From: Chloroflexota bacterium
GTDB lineage: Bacteria > Chloroflexota > UBA6077 > FW602-bin22
DNA length: 32,632 nt
NCBI GenBank assembly: GCA_004297775.1
Contig: SCUE01000026.1
Span: 1-32,632, forward strand
Direction of reading: 5' to 3'
In this document: positions 7,600-16,234 of the stretch, piece after piece
Layout: each line of letters starts with the position of its first letter
Position numbering within the stretch: the first letter of the stretch is position 1
Notes under the pieces: generated by a model
What the model was told of the DNA's origin: nothing
Databases searched by the model: none
What the model saw: the letters and a program-made list of their open reading frames with translations, nothing else
Translations under genes and position numbers: made by a program

Positions 7600-7682
7600 T
7601 CGTCGAGCGTTCGGCGAGCTCTTCGCCGCGCGCAAGCCATGCACGCGACCTCCGTGGCTCGGCCTGAGCGCGGGTCGCAGCG

Positions 7683-7688
7683 TAGAAT
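7683..7688 (+). promoter_or_regulatory. -10 box of tRNA-Leu
   Basis: TAGAAT lies 15 bases before the first base of the tRNA, a normal distance for a -10 element. No good -35 hexamer is visible at 16-18 bases. Confidence 0.4.
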
Positions 7689-7703
7689 TGGTTGAATCGC
7701 CGC

Positions 7704-7787
7704 GGCCCCGTGGTGGAATTGGCATACACATGGGTCTTAAAAACCCACGCCCGGGAGGGCTTGCGGGTCCGAGTCCCGCCGGGGCTA
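7704..7787 (+). tRNA. tRNA-Leu (anticodon TAA)
   Basis: 84-base type II tRNA. Acceptor GGCCCCG (7704-7710) pairs with CGGGGCT (7780-7786), with one G-U pair at the end, and the discriminator is A7787. The anticodon stem TGGGT/ACCCA holds the loop CTTAAAA with anticodon TAA at 7738-7740, reading UUA/UUG. A long variable arm follows, then the T-arm GCGGG-TCCGAGT-CCCGC. CCA is not encoded. The stop codon (TAG) of the opposing membrane-protein gene occupies its last three bases, 7785-7787. Confidence 0.95.
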
Positions 7788-9236
7788 CCGCATCCGATCG
7801 AGGCGGCGCGCGCGTTCGATCGCGGTCGCGAGCGCCACGACGCCGATGGCGGCGACCGCCCACCGCGCAATGAACATTGTCGGCGTATCCGGTAGCGGGA
7901 CGAGAAAGCCGATGTCGCGTCCTGCCAGGAGAAACTCGATGTGGCCGACGATCGGCGACGCGAACGGGGCGTAGAAGAGTTGGCTCCAGGCCAGATCCCG
8001 CTCGTCGAGCGCCGCCGTCAGGTAGTCGACGTACAGCACGGCGACGCCAGCGATCTGAACGACGAGCCCCGCCACCGCAAGGGCGAGGATCGGGAGGCCG
8101 TGCCTCCATCGTCTCGCCGGCAATGTAACGATCGGCAGTAGGAGCAGCAGGCCCAGAGGCACGAGGTAGCGCGGACCCCATCCCCAGCCGCCGAACCAGC
8201 GCGAGAACGAGCCGAAGAGGAGAATGCGCTCTACGACGATCGCCGCGATCAATACGGCCTCGGCGCGGTGGCTCCGGGCGAACGCGGGCAGCGCCGCAAT
8301 GCCACCAATTGAGAGCGGCGAGAAGAACACCAGTCCCTTTCCTGAACTGAGCGTGAGTCCGAAGACGCCAATGGCGACGGCGGCCGGGTCCAGAAGGAAC
8401 GTGTTCCCGGTCCGGTCGAGGAAGCCAGACAGGAGGCTGCCGAAGCGCAGCGCGTGATACGTCAGGGCCGCGACGAGAAACGGGGCGAGACACCCAAGAA
8501 AGAGCCCAGCGTCGATGCCGGCGTCTCGGAGTCGGACGCGGACCGCATCGCCGGCCGCCGCGCCCGATCGCCCAAACCACGCGCCGTGCACGACATAAAG
8601 CAGAAATATCGGAACAGTTGCGGCGGTGTCCTCGCGCGTCAGGACCGCATATCCGAGCGCGAGGCCCGCGATGATGAGCCAGCGGCGCGGTCGAGTGTCG
8701 TCTTGCCGATGACGAATGAGGCAGTACGTGGTGAGCCCGATGAGCAAGCCAATCAGCGGTTCTGAGAAGACCGACTTGGCGTACGGCCAGGCGATCGTGC
8801 CGGCGCCGAAGAGGATCGCCAACGCGACGCCGCGTCGGTGCGAATCAGCGAGCAATCGTCCGAAGGCGTACGCCAGCGATCCAGTCGCGGCGGTGACCCA
8901 CGCGTTCGTCAGCGCGGCCAGGAATCGCGGGTCGAGGCCGAGCGCCTTCCCCACGACGAGCGACGGGGCAAATGCGAGCGAGGTGCCGAGACCAAACACC
9001 GAGTACGGCTCGCTGGCGTGAAAGATCTCGTCGGTGATCCGGATCGTTCCGCGTTCGATAAGGTTTTCCGCGACACGAAACATCATCTCGCCGTCGTACG
9101 ACTCGTATCGCCCGAGTGAGGTGCTGCCGTAGAGCGCCGCGAGGGCGATGAAGATCCCAGTTGCGATGAATGGATCGGCCGAACGTGGCGTGGGCGACGG
9201 CGACCCGCTCGACGGACTGTCATTGGTTGGACGCAC
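7785..9236 (-). CDS. Multi-pass membrane protein, GT-C glycosyltransferase-like
   Basis: 483 aa with about ten hydrophobic segments, starting near residue 22 after a Ser/Pro-rich cytoplasmic N-terminus. The first extracytoplasmic loop carries YESYDGEMMFRVAENL (acidic D48 and E50), placed like the catalytic acidic residues of PMT/GT39-type GT-C transferases that use polyprenyl-phosphate sugars. A later loop has LTREDTAA, and the middle contains GWGWGPRYLVPL. No finer substrate can be named. GTG start; the stop lies inside the 3' end of tRNA-Leu on the other strand. A broken partial copy of this gene is at 1091-1283. It is divergent from the methyltransferase gene, which may share a cell-envelope role. 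Confidence 0.75.
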   Translation of the reverse strand: MRPTNDSPSSGSPSPTPRSADPFIATGIFIALAALYGSTSLGRYESYDGEMMFRVAENLIERGTIRITDEIFHASEPYSVFGLGTSLAFAPSLVVGKALGLDPRFLAALTNAWVTAATGSLAYAFGRLLADSHRRGVALAILFGAGTIAWPYAKSVFSEPLIGLLIGLTTYCLIRHRQDDTRPRRWLIIAGLALGYAVLTREDTAATVPIFLLYVVHGAWFGRSGAAAGDAVRVRLRDAGIDAGLFLGCLAPFLVAALTYHALRFGSLLSGFLDRTGNTFLLDPAAVAIGVFGLTLSSGKGLVFFSPLSIGGIAALPAFARSHRAEAVLIAAIVVERILLFGSFSRWFGGWGWGPRYLVPLGLLLLLPIVTLPARRWRHGLPILALAVAGLVVQIAGVAVLYVDYLTAALDERDLAWSQLFYAPFASPIVGHIEFLLAGRDIGFLVPLPDTPTMFIARWAVAAIGVVALATAIERARRLDRMR

Positions 9237-9303
9237 CGAAGATACGATATCATCCTACGGCACGTTCGGCGACAGACTCCGGTTCGCTGGTGTGTCGCTG
9301 GCG

Positions 9304-9332
9304 TTGTCGGCGACCATGCGCTCTGGTACGAT
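9304..9332 (+). promoter_or_regulatory. Promoter of the SAM methyltransferase gene, possibly leaderless
   Basis: TTGTCG (9304-9309), a 17-base spacer and TACGAT (9327-9332), with an extended -10 TGG just before it. The -10 ends nine bases before the ATG at 9342, so transcription should begin at or within a base or two of the start codon. Confidence 0.55.
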
Positions 9333-9341
9333 CCTTGGCCG

Positions 9342-10118
9342 ATGAAGCGGCTGCTCGATCTTGTCAGGCGCTGGCGGACTCCGCGCCCCGAGTTCGGCGC
9401 CGGAACCGGCAACGACGAGTACGACTGGCGGATCTACCACGAAGAGTACCGCGCGCGAATGGTCGATCTCGAGCGGCTGCACACGACCGTGCTGCGGGAT
9501 GGCGACTACACGTTCGGCGACGAAAGGCTCACGTTGGCGCGCTCGGGGCTCCTGCCGTTGCACGAGAATCACCGCCTCCTGTACGAAACGGTCTGCCAAT
9601 TGAATCCGGCGTCAGTGCTTGAGATCGGATGCGGAGCGGGCGACCATCTGGCCAATATCAAGCTACTCGCGCCGAGCATCCAGATCCACGGGCGAGATCG
9701 GTCCGAGAATCAGCTTCGATTCCTGCGGGAGCGCCATCCCGAACTCGACGGCGTCGCCGGCGTGTTCGATGCGACGATGCCGTGGTCGAATCTGGTCCCA
9801 ACGGTCGACGTGTGCTTTACGCAGGCTGTCCTGACACACATCCAGCTCGGCAACAGCCACTTCGTGACGCTCGCAAACATGTTTCGCGCGGCGGCGCGTC
9901 AGGTGATCCTGATGGAGAACTGGACGAAGCACTCCTTCCATGCCGACATCACGCGGATGTTTGCCGAGCGGATGATTTCGTGGCCGCGGCTCTTCCTCTA
10001 CTACCGCGCGTCGGATGTGCCACGGCAACCGCATATCGTGGTGGCATCGGCGACCGAACTGCCCTACACGCCGCTGCTCGATGACGAGACGCTCACGCGG
10101 AGCGTACCGCCGATTTAG
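9342..10118 (+). CDS. Class I SAM-dependent methyltransferase
   Basis: 258-aa protein with a Rossmann-type methyltransferase core. Motif I is SVLEIGCGAGDHL (91-103), the following acidic strand is IHGRDRSENQL, and a DVCFTQAVLTHI motif serves as post-motif (around 155-166). An 80-residue N-terminal helical extension precedes the fold. The substrate cannot be read from sequence; the position next to a GT-C-like membrane protein would suit a sugar or envelope-lipid methyltransferase. The ATG is preferred because the promoter lies immediately upstream. The stop TAG (10116-10118) overlaps the stop of the convergent DUF192 gene. Confidence 0.75.
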   Translation: MKRLLDLVRRWRTPRPEFGAGTGNDEYDWRIYHEEYRARMVDLERLHTTVLRDGDYTFGDERLTLARSGLLPLHENHRLLYETVCQLNPASVLEIGCGAGDHLANIKLLAPSIQIHGRDRSENQLRFLRERHPELDGVAGVFDATMPWSNLVPTVDVCFTQAVLTHIQLGNSHFVTLANMFRAAARQVILMENWTKHSFHADITRMFAERMISWPRLFLYYRASDVPRQPHIVVASATELPYTPLLDDETLTRSVPPI

Positions 10119-10531
10119 GGCGCCAGATTTCGCGAGTGCGCATCTGGCGAAGTCCGCGGATCGGGGGGACCATTGCGATGGATCTCCGCGATGGACATGC
10201 GATCGCCGATCCGCGTACCGGTCTCGGCCAGCGCGTTTCCCGGCAGTTCAACCGCGCCGCTCGCCTTCCAGTAGTAGCGCGACAGACGCCAGGGTGAAAG
10301 GCGCTCAGCCATGCCGATGACGATGTATTCACGATCGAAGAACAGGACGTCGATCGTGAACCGCATGAAGTGCGAGTGAACGGCGCGCGTTCTCGGCAGA
10401 ACCAGACCGCCGCCGGCGGCCAGGCCGCGCCGACCCATAAGGCCAACAAATTGACCCCATGGACCGCGGGCGACCTCGGCATTGGCTGCCAGCACGACGT
10501 CACGAGTTTCGTTTCGGACGACCACAGTCAT
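10115..10531 (-). CDS. DUF192-family protein
   Basis: 138 aa. The DUF192 pattern is clear: GQFVGLMGRRGLAAGGGLVL (27-46), SHFMRFTIDVLFFDREYIVIGMAERLSPW (53-81), and GAVELPGNALAETGTRIGDRM. The family is widespread, often secreted, and of unknown biochemical role. This one shows no signal peptide. Convergent with the methyltransferase gene with overlapping stop codons, and 47 bases downstream of a small unknown gene on the same strand, with which it is probably co-transcribed. Confidence 0.85.
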   Translation of the reverse strand: MTVVVRNETRDVVLAANAEVARGPWGQFVGLMGRRGLAAGGGLVLPRTRAVHSHFMRFTIDVLFFDREYIVIGMAERLSPWRLSRYYWKASGAVELPGNALAETGTRIGDRMSIAEIHRNGPPDPRTSPDAHSRNLAP

Positions 10532-10578
10532 CGGGAGCTCACGTTTCGTATCGGAGTCGTGGTCCGTCGCCGGCGCCG

Positions 10579-10869
10579 CTAGCGATACAGCTGCTTGGCC
10601 TGCTTCTCCCGCACGTGCTGACTCGCTCGGGCGAGGATCTGCTTTTCCATGTTCGCGTTTTCTGGGAGCTTCTCCCAGTCGGCGTACTCGCCCTCCTCCG
10701 CCCAGGTCGCGAGCAGCCGCATCACGTATCCGATATGACGGCCGTACGGCGTGCGAAGCGCTCGCCGTCGCTCATCGGCGTCGACCTGACGCAGTCGAAT
10801 GACGATGTCGGCGAGCGGGTAGAAACGCCGCTCCAGTTCCGTGCCAAGCTCGCTCTGACTGGTGGCCAT
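10579..10869 (-). CDS. Small conserved-looking protein of unknown function
   Basis: 96 aa, strongly charged and predicted mostly helical (ELERRFYPLADIVIRLRQVD, RRALRTPYGRHIGYVMRLL, then a basic C-terminus REKQAKQLYR). I do not recognise a domain. The frame is convincing: an ATG with an AAGGAT ribosome-binding site about ten bases upstream, and a TAAAAT -10-like hexamer (plus-strand 10906-10911) in the short gap shared with the divergent cyclase gene. Probably the first gene of a two-gene unit with the DUF192 protein. Confidence 0.6.
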   Translation of the reverse strand: MATSQSELGTELERRFYPLADIVIRLRQVDADERRRALRTPYGRHIGYVMRLLATWAEEGEYADWEKLPENANMEKQILARASQHVREKQAKQLYR

Positions 10870-10930
10870 TGTTGACGGCGATCCTTGTGCGCAGGTAGAG
10901 AAGTCATTTTAGTTCGTGTAGAGTCGAGCG

Positions 10931-12427
10931 GTGCGCTACATCGTCGCCATCGGATTGTTGGCGCCGGTCGCGTTCTACGTTTGGCTGGTCGTCGATCCAG
11001 GCTTGAACGGTCTCTTCGTCCTTCCGGTCGAGCACTTCACGATCGTGACGCTCGTCTCAATCGTTGCCCTGACGGTGGCACTCCTCGTCAGTCGCGCCGC
11101 AACCGCGCTCGAGCAGCGCGGTCCGATGGTGATCGCGCTCGGATTCTTCGTGATGGCGGCGTTCTTCTCAGTCCACGCGCTAACCACCCCTGGACTGCCG
11201 AGCAGTCAGTCGTCGTCGCAATACGCGACTGGCGACGCCTCCGGCGGGTACTCTGGCGCAGCCGCGGGAGCCGACCCCAGAAGTCACTCTCAGAGCGGGA
11301 CGACCAGCGCCCCACCGGTCTTTGATTACGCGGGCACAGTCACCGGCGCGTCGGCGTATATCAGCATCGGATCGGCGTCGATCCTCTTCGCCCTCGCCTA
11401 CACGCCGCTCCTGTCCCGGCGCCGGGTACGAGATCGGACGCTGTTCCTTATCGCGGGGGCCGCGGCTGGCCTGTTTGGCGTGGCGGCATTCACGGTGCCC
11501 GATCTCGTCGCGAAGCCGATGTTCACGGTTGCGCCCCTTTCCTATCTGGTTACCGGCGGCACGATCGCGCTGCTGTTGTTCGCGGCCTGGCGCCAATTCC
11601 GGGTCTTCCTGCGGAATCGATCGCCAATGCAGGGCGCGATCGTTGCGGCATTCATCCTGCTCGCCGAGGCGCAGGCGTACATGGAGCTATCGAGGTTCTG
11701 GTCCGTTCTGTGGTGGGGCTACCACATCCTCATGCTCGCGGCCGTGGTTACCGCCGTCGCTGCCCTCGTGCTCGAACTCGATCGTCGCCGTGGACTCGAA
11801 CGGTTCCTTCCGACCGAAGTCGTGGAGCGCGTGGTGACTGGCGACGCGTTGCGTCTCGGCGGCGAGCGGCGCGCGGTGACAGTCATGTTTGCCGACCTTC
11901 GAAACTCGACCGCGATCGGCGAGCGTCTCTCGGCGGAGGACGTCGTCCAGCTCCTGAACGCCTACGTCGGCGCAATGGCGAACTGTGTCTTTGCCGAGGG
12001 CGGAATGCTCGACAAGTTTCTCGGCGACGGCGTGATGGCGGTCTTCGGCATCGCCGACCGCGACGGCGACACTGGCGCGGCCGCGGCGATTCGCGCCGCG
12101 CTCCGCATGCGCGAGGCGATCGCCGACGTCAATCGCGATTGGTCGCGTCGCCTCGGTGCGCCGATCGGATTCGGCGTTGGCATCCATACCGGTGATGCCG
12201 TGCTCGGCGCGGTCGGGATTCCCCGTCGCAGCGATTTCACCGTGATCGGCGACACCGTGAATACGGCCGCGCGCGTCCAGGAACTCTCGAAGACGTTCGC
12301 GACCGACATCGTTGTGACGGGCGACACGGTCGATCGCGTCGGCCGCGATGCCTGCGCCGCGCTTGAGCTTGGATCGACACCGGTGCGGGGACGCCAGGAG
12401 CCGGTGCGCGTCTATGGGATCGCTTAG
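10931..12427 (+). CDS. Membrane-anchored class III adenylate/guanylate cyclase
   Basis: 498 aa. The N-terminal half has about seven hydrophobic segments (3-22, 36-55, 66-84, 138-160, 170-190, 198-222, 234-285 as one or two). The C-terminal half is a class III cyclase homology domain (about 310-498). Catalytic features: metal-binding D322 (MFADLRNST) and D366 (DKFLGDGVMAVFG), K362, then FTVIGDTVNTAARV with D441, N444 and R448. It should make cAMP (or cGMP) at the cytoplasmic face in response to a membrane signal. The first large loop (about 87-133) is a Ser/Gly/Ala-rich low-complexity insertion. GTG start; a TAGAGT hexamer lies only six bases upstream. It converges on uvrA with a 30-base gap. 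Confidence 0.9.
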   Translation: MRYIVAIGLLAPVAFYVWLVVDPGLNGLFVLPVEHFTIVTLVSIVALTVALLVSRAATALEQRGPMVIALGFFVMAAFFSVHALTTPGLPSSQSSSQYATGDASGGYSGAAAGADPRSHSQSGTTSAPPVFDYAGTVTGASAYISIGSASILFALAYTPLLSRRRVRDRTLFLIAGAAAGLFGVAAFTVPDLVAKPMFTVAPLSYLVTGGTIALLLFAAWRQFRVFLRNRSPMQGAIVAAFILLAEAQAYMELSRFWSVLWWGYHILMLAAVVTAVAALVLELDRRRGLERFLPTEVVERVVTGDALRLGGERRAVTVMFADLRNSTAIGERLSAEDVVQLLNAYVGAMANCVFAEGGMLDKFLGDGVMAVFGIADRDGDTGAAAAIRAALRMREAIADVNRDWSRRLGAPIGFGVGIHTGDAVLGAVGIPRRSDFTVIGDTVNTAARVQELSKTFATDIVVTGDTVDRVGRDACAALELGSTPVRGRQEPVRVYGIA

Positions 12428-12457
12428 GCGCGATCGACCGGATCTCCTGCGCCCGAT

Positions 12458-15328
12458 TCAGGCCGCCGAAGCCCGGATCGGTAGCATCTTGCGCAAGTAC
12501 TGTCCCGTGTACGAGTCCTCGCGCGCGGCGACCTCCTCGGGAGTCCCGGCCGCGACGACCAATCCGCCACCGGTGCCGCCCTCGGGTCCCATGTCGATGA
12601 TCCAGTCGGCGCACTTGATCACGTCGAGGTTGTGCTCGATGACGATGACAGTGTTGCCCGTGTCGACCAGACGTTGGAGAACGTGGAGGAGTCGATCGAC
12701 ATCGGCAAAATGGAGTCCGGTCGTGGGCTCATCGAGGATGTAGGCGGTCCGGCCAGTCGCGCGGCGCGACAGTTCAGTTGCGAGCTTGACGCGCTGTGCC
12801 TCACCGCCGGATAGGGTCGTGGCTGGCTGGCCCATTCGCACATAACCCAGACCAACCTCGGCGATCGTGGCAAGCTTGTTCCGAATCGCCGGAATGTTCT
12901 CGAAGAATCCGAGCGCTTCCTGGACCGTCATCTCCAGGACATCCGAGATCGTCTTGCCCTTGTACCGAATCTCGAGAGCCTCTCGGTTGTACCGCTTGCC
13001 CTTGCAGACCTCGCAGGGAACGTAGACATCCGGGAGGAACTGCATCTCGATCTGGATGATCCCTTCGCCCTGACAGGACTCGCATCGCCCACCCTTGACG
13101 TTGAACGAGAACCGGCCGGGCTGGTAACCGCGCATCCGGGCATCCGGGACGGCCGAGAAGAGCTCTCGGATCGCGGTGAAGACGCCAGTGTACGTCGCGG
13201 GATTCGACCGCGGGGTCCGACCGATCGGCGTCTGATCGACGTCGACGACCTTGTCGAGGTGCTCCAGGCCGATGAACTCATCGTGTTCGAGTGGCCGGTC
13301 CTTCGCCCGATAGAGGTGCTGCGCCAGCCGTCGATAGAGAATGTCTTCGACAATCGTCGACTTCCCGGAGCCGGACACGCCGGTCACGCAGACGAACATT
13401 CCGAGCGGGAACGTGACGCTGACGTTGCGGAGATTGTTGGCGCGCGCACCGCGCACCACCAATGTCTTGCCGTTGCCCGGCCGCCGGGTACGCGGAATCG
13501 CAATTTCGCGATCGCCGCGCAGGTACTGACCGGTCAAGGATTCGGGTGTATCGAGCACGTCGTCGAGAGTGCCAGAGGCCACGACGCGCCCGCCGTTTTC
13601 GCCCGCGCCGGGCCCGATGTCAACGATCCAGTCAGCCGCGCGAATCGTCTCCTCGTCGTGCTCGACGACGAGGACGGTGTTGCCGAGATCGCGCAATCGC
13701 GTCAGGGTGTCAATCAGGCGGCGATTGTCGCGTTGATGCAGCCCGATACTCGGTTCGTCGAGGATGTACAGGACGCCCATCAGCGACGAGCCAATCTGGG
13801 TCGCCAGTCGGATGCGCTGCGACTCACCGCCGGAAAGGGTCGCCGACTGCCGATCGAGCGTGAGGTAGTCGAGCCCGACGTCCAGTAGGAAGCCGAGGCG
13901 CGCTCGAATCTCTTTGAAGATCTGACGGCCGATCACGCGCTGACGTTCCGTGAACTCGCTCTCGGCGACATCGAACCATTTCAAGGACTCCCGCACAGAG
14001 AGACGCGTGATGTCGACGATCGACCGTCCACGCATCGTGACCGAGAGACTCTCCGGCTTCAGTCGCGCGCCGGCGCATGCCGGACACGGCCGCGTGGACA
14101 TGTAGCGCTCGATCTCGGAACGCACGAACTCAGACTCGCTTTCGCGATACCGACGCTCCAGGTTCAGGACGATTCCCTCGTACGTCGTCTCCAGCGTACG
14201 CCGATTGCCGTGCCGATCTTGATGCTCGACTGTGACCTTCTCGGTACGTGTGCCATTCAACAGGATCGACATCTGATGCTCGCTCAGTTCACGAAGCGGA
14301 ACGGTCATCGAGAATCCGTAACGTCGGCCCACCGCCGCGAGAACGCGCATGTAGTAGGCATTCGTGTTGTTCGGGCGGCTGTACGGCTGGATCGCGCCCT
14401 CGGAGAGGCTGAGCGAGCGATCGGGAATGACGAGATCCGGATCGATTTCGAGAGCGGTGCCTAGGCCGGTACAGGCCGCGCAGGCGCCGTGCGGATTGTT
14501 GAACGAGAACGTCCGCGGCTCGATTTCACCCAGCGACACGCCGCAATGGACGCACGCGAAGTGTTCGGAGAAGAGCATCTCGTCGCCATCGACGACGTGG
14601 AGCAGCACGACGCCAGCGCCGAGCTTGAGCGCCGATTCGACGGAATCAGCCAATCGATTGTCCGTCTCTCCACTCGGCGCGGCGGCCCGGACGATCAACC
14701 GATCGACCACGATATCGATCGTGTGCTTCTTGTTCTTGTCGAGCTTGATCTCGTCGCTCAGGTCGCGAATCTGCCTATCGACACGCACGCGCACGTAGCC
14801 GTTCTTGCGGGCGTCTTCGAACACACGATCGTGCTCACCCTTGCGGTCGCGAATGATCGGCGCCATCAGCATGATTCGCGTGCCATCGGGCAGCGCCGTG
14901 ATCGCATCGACGATCTGCTGAACAGTCTGCTGGCTGATCTCGCGACCGCAGCGCGGACAGTGCGGCGTGCCGAGCCGGGCGTACAGCAGCCGCATGTAGT
15001 CATAGATCTCGGTGACCGTGCCGACAGTCGAGCGCGGGTTGTGCGAAACGCCCTTTTGATCGATGGAGATCGCCGGAGACAGCCCTTCGATGTGATCGAC
15101 GTCCGGCTTGTCCAACTGGCCGAGAAACTGGCGAGCGTAAGCGGACAGCGACTCTACATAACGGCGCTGTCCCTCAGCGTAGATCGTGTCGAAGGCGAGG
15201 GACGACTTGCCGGACCCGGACAGCCCGGTGATAACGACCAAGCGGTCGCGAGGGATATCGACATCGATGCCTTTGAGATTGTGTTCGCGCGCGCCGCGGA
15301 CACGAATGAAATCCTGTGGCACGGGCAT
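12458..15328 (-). CDS. uvrA: Excinuclease ABC subunit A (UvrA)
   Basis: 956 aa, full length. UvrA is the damage-recognition ATPase of nucleotide excision repair and loads UvrB. Seen: first Walker [15 protein letters not shown], two zinc-module cysteine clusters in the first half (CPRC; CVHC...CAAC), the ABC signature LSGGESQR, second Walker [14 protein letters not shown], the C-terminal zinc finger (CESCQGEG...CEVCKGKR), the second signature [15 protein letters not shown], and [15 protein letters not shown]. The ATG at 15328 lies only two bases from a TATAAT box; the GTG two codons further in (15322) would fit a leaderless start better. Transcribed alone; upstream is the aroE operon on the same strand. 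Confidence 0.98.
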   Translation of the reverse strand: MPVPQDFIRVRGAREHNLKGIDVDIPRDRLVVITGLSGSGKSSLAFDTIYAEGQRRYVESLSAYARQFLGQLDKPDVDHIEGLSPAISIDQKGVSHNPRSTVGTVTEIYDYMRLLYARLGTPHCPRCGREISQQTVQQIVDAITALPDGTRIMLMAPIIRDRKGEHDRVFEDARKNGYVRVRVDRQIRDLSDEIKLDKNKKHTIDIVVDRLIVRAAAPSGETDNRLADSVESALKLGAGVVLLHVVDGDEMLFSEHFACVHCGVSLGEIEPRTFSFNNPHGACAACTGLGTALEIDPDLVIPDRSLSLSEGAIQPYSRPNNTNAYYMRVLAAVGRRYGFSMTVPLRELSEHQMSILLNGTRTEKVTVEHQDRHGNRRTLETTYEGIVLNLERRYRESESEFVRSEIERYMSTRPCPACAGARLKPESLSVTMRGRSIVDITRLSVRESLKWFDVAESEFTERQRVIGRQIFKEIRARLGFLLDVGLDYLTLDRQSATLSGGESQRIRLATQIGSSLMGVLYILDEPSIGLHQRDNRRLIDTLTRLRDLGNTVLVVEHDEETIRAADWIVDIGPGAGENGGRVVASGTLDDVLDTPESLTGQYLRGDREIAIPRTRRPGNGKTLVVRGARANNLRNVSVTFPLGMFVCVTGVSGSGKSTIVEDILYRRLAQHLYRAKDRPLEHDEFIGLEHLDKVVDVDQTPIGRTPRSNPATYTGVFTAIRELFSAVPDARMRGYQPGRFSFNVKGGRCESCQGEGIIQIEMQFLPDVYVPCEVCKGKRYNREALEIRYKGKTISDVLEMTVQEALGFFENIPAIRNKLATIAEVGLGYVRMGQPATTLSGGEAQRVKLATELSRRATGRTAYILDEPTTGLHFADVDRLLHVLQRLVDTGNTVIVIEHNLDVIKCADWIIDMGPEGGTGGGLVVAAGTPEEVAAREDSYTGQYLRKMLPIRASAA

Positions 15329-15330
15329 CG

Positions 15331-15357
15331 ATTATACCGTCTAGCCAAACACCTAGA
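15331..15357 (-). promoter_or_regulatory. uvrA promoter with palindrome TCTAG-N8-CTAGA
   Basis: On the minus strand a consensus TATAAT (15336-15331) ends two bases before the annotated ATG and eight bases before an in-frame GTG at 15322. Just upstream, in the spacer, is a perfect 5-bp inverted repeat TCTAG-N8-CTAGA (15340-15357). Because uvrA is commonly LexA-controlled, this is a candidate SOS-type operator, but it does not match any LexA box I know. Confidence 0.45.
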
Positions 15358-15385
15358 ACAGACGATCGGATCGCCGGCCCGGCAA

Positions 15386-16234
15386 TCAGGCGGGAAGCAC
15401 CGCCTCGGCGCGCGACATCATGAGTTCTATCGGCGCCGCGCGACCGGTCCACAGCGTGAATGCGGCCGCTCCCTGGTAGACGAGCATTGGCAACCCACCC
15501 AGTGCCGACGCGCCCCGATGGGTCGCGGCGCGGAGAAGTGGCGTCAGCCGGGGGTTGTAGACCAGGTCGTAGACGAGCGCTTGCTCGGGAATCGCGTCGT
15601 CAGGAATGAGCGTCGCGTTCTCGGACGGTCCGCCACGCATCCCCACCGACGTGCAGTTGACAAGGAGTCCGGTGTCGCGCGAAATCGCCCCGATCGGAAT
15701 CGCGTGGCACAACACGCCCGTGGCCGCCGTGACGTCGCGTGCCAGCGATGTCGCGGCGGCGGCGTTGCGGGCCGCGATCGCGATCGGATCCGCTCGCGCC
15801 CACGCGAGCGCAAATGCGGCCGCGCGCGCCACACCCCCCGAGCCGATCAAGGTCGCCCGGCAACCGGCCACCTCGACGCCCCTCTCACGGAGTGGGCGAA
15901 TGAAGCCGTCCGCGTCGGTGTTGTGTCCCCTCAGGACGCCGCTCGAGTTGATGACCGTGTTGACCGCGCCAATCTGTCGTGCCCGCTCGTCCACGGTATC
16001 TAAGAGTGCCATTACGGTCTGCTTATGGGGGACTGTCACGTTGAATCCGACGCAGTCGGGCTGCCGTGCCCGTCGGACGATCGCGGCCAGATCGCTGGGT
16101 GGAGTCGGCCAGGCTTCATACCGAATCGGCAGGCCGAGATGATCGAACGCGGCCTGCTGAAAGATCGGCGAGATCGAATGCCCGAGGGGGAAGCCGATCA
16201 ATCCGGCGACGAACGCCTTGTTGCCCTGGGTCAT
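15386..16234 (-). CDS. aroE: Shikimate dehydrogenase
   Basis: 282 aa, the normal length. It reduces 3-dehydroshikimate to shikimate with NADPH (aromatic amino-acid pathway). Visible: N-terminal GHSISPIFQQAAF substrate-binding serines, NVTVPHK with the catalytic Lys at about 69, NTVINSSG and HNTDADGF, the glycine-rich LIGSGGVARAAAFAL NADP site (about 127-141), and the C-terminal Gln of LVYQGAAAF. The ATG overlaps the mltG stop as ATGA (16231-16234). Last gene of the minus-strand operon. After its stop, 57 bases separate it from uvrA, with no clear terminator. Confidence 0.97.
   Translation of the reverse strand: MTQGNKAFVAGLIGFPLGHSISPIFQQAAFDHLGLPIRYEAWPTPPSDLAAIVRRARQPDCVGFNVTVPHKQTVMALLDTVDERARQIGAVNTVINSSGVLRGHNTDADGFIRPLRERGVEVAGCRATLIGSGGVARAAAFALAWARADPIAIAARNAAAATSLARDVTAATGVLCHAIPIGAISRDTGLLVNCTSVGMRGGPSENATLIPDDAIPEQALVYDLVYNPRLTPLLRAATHRGASALGGLPMLVYQGAAAFTLWTGRAAPIELMMSRAEAVLPA

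Noticed and set aside
6832..8580. A 582-codon minus-strand frame spanning the Gfo-like gene, tRNA-Leu and part of the membrane protein
   Set aside because: It crosses a tRNA and two well-supported genes, and its product is Arg-rich with no domain.
14489..16003. A 504-codon plus-strand frame antisense to uvrA and aroE
   Set aside because: Antisense shadow of two conserved genes; no recognisable motif.
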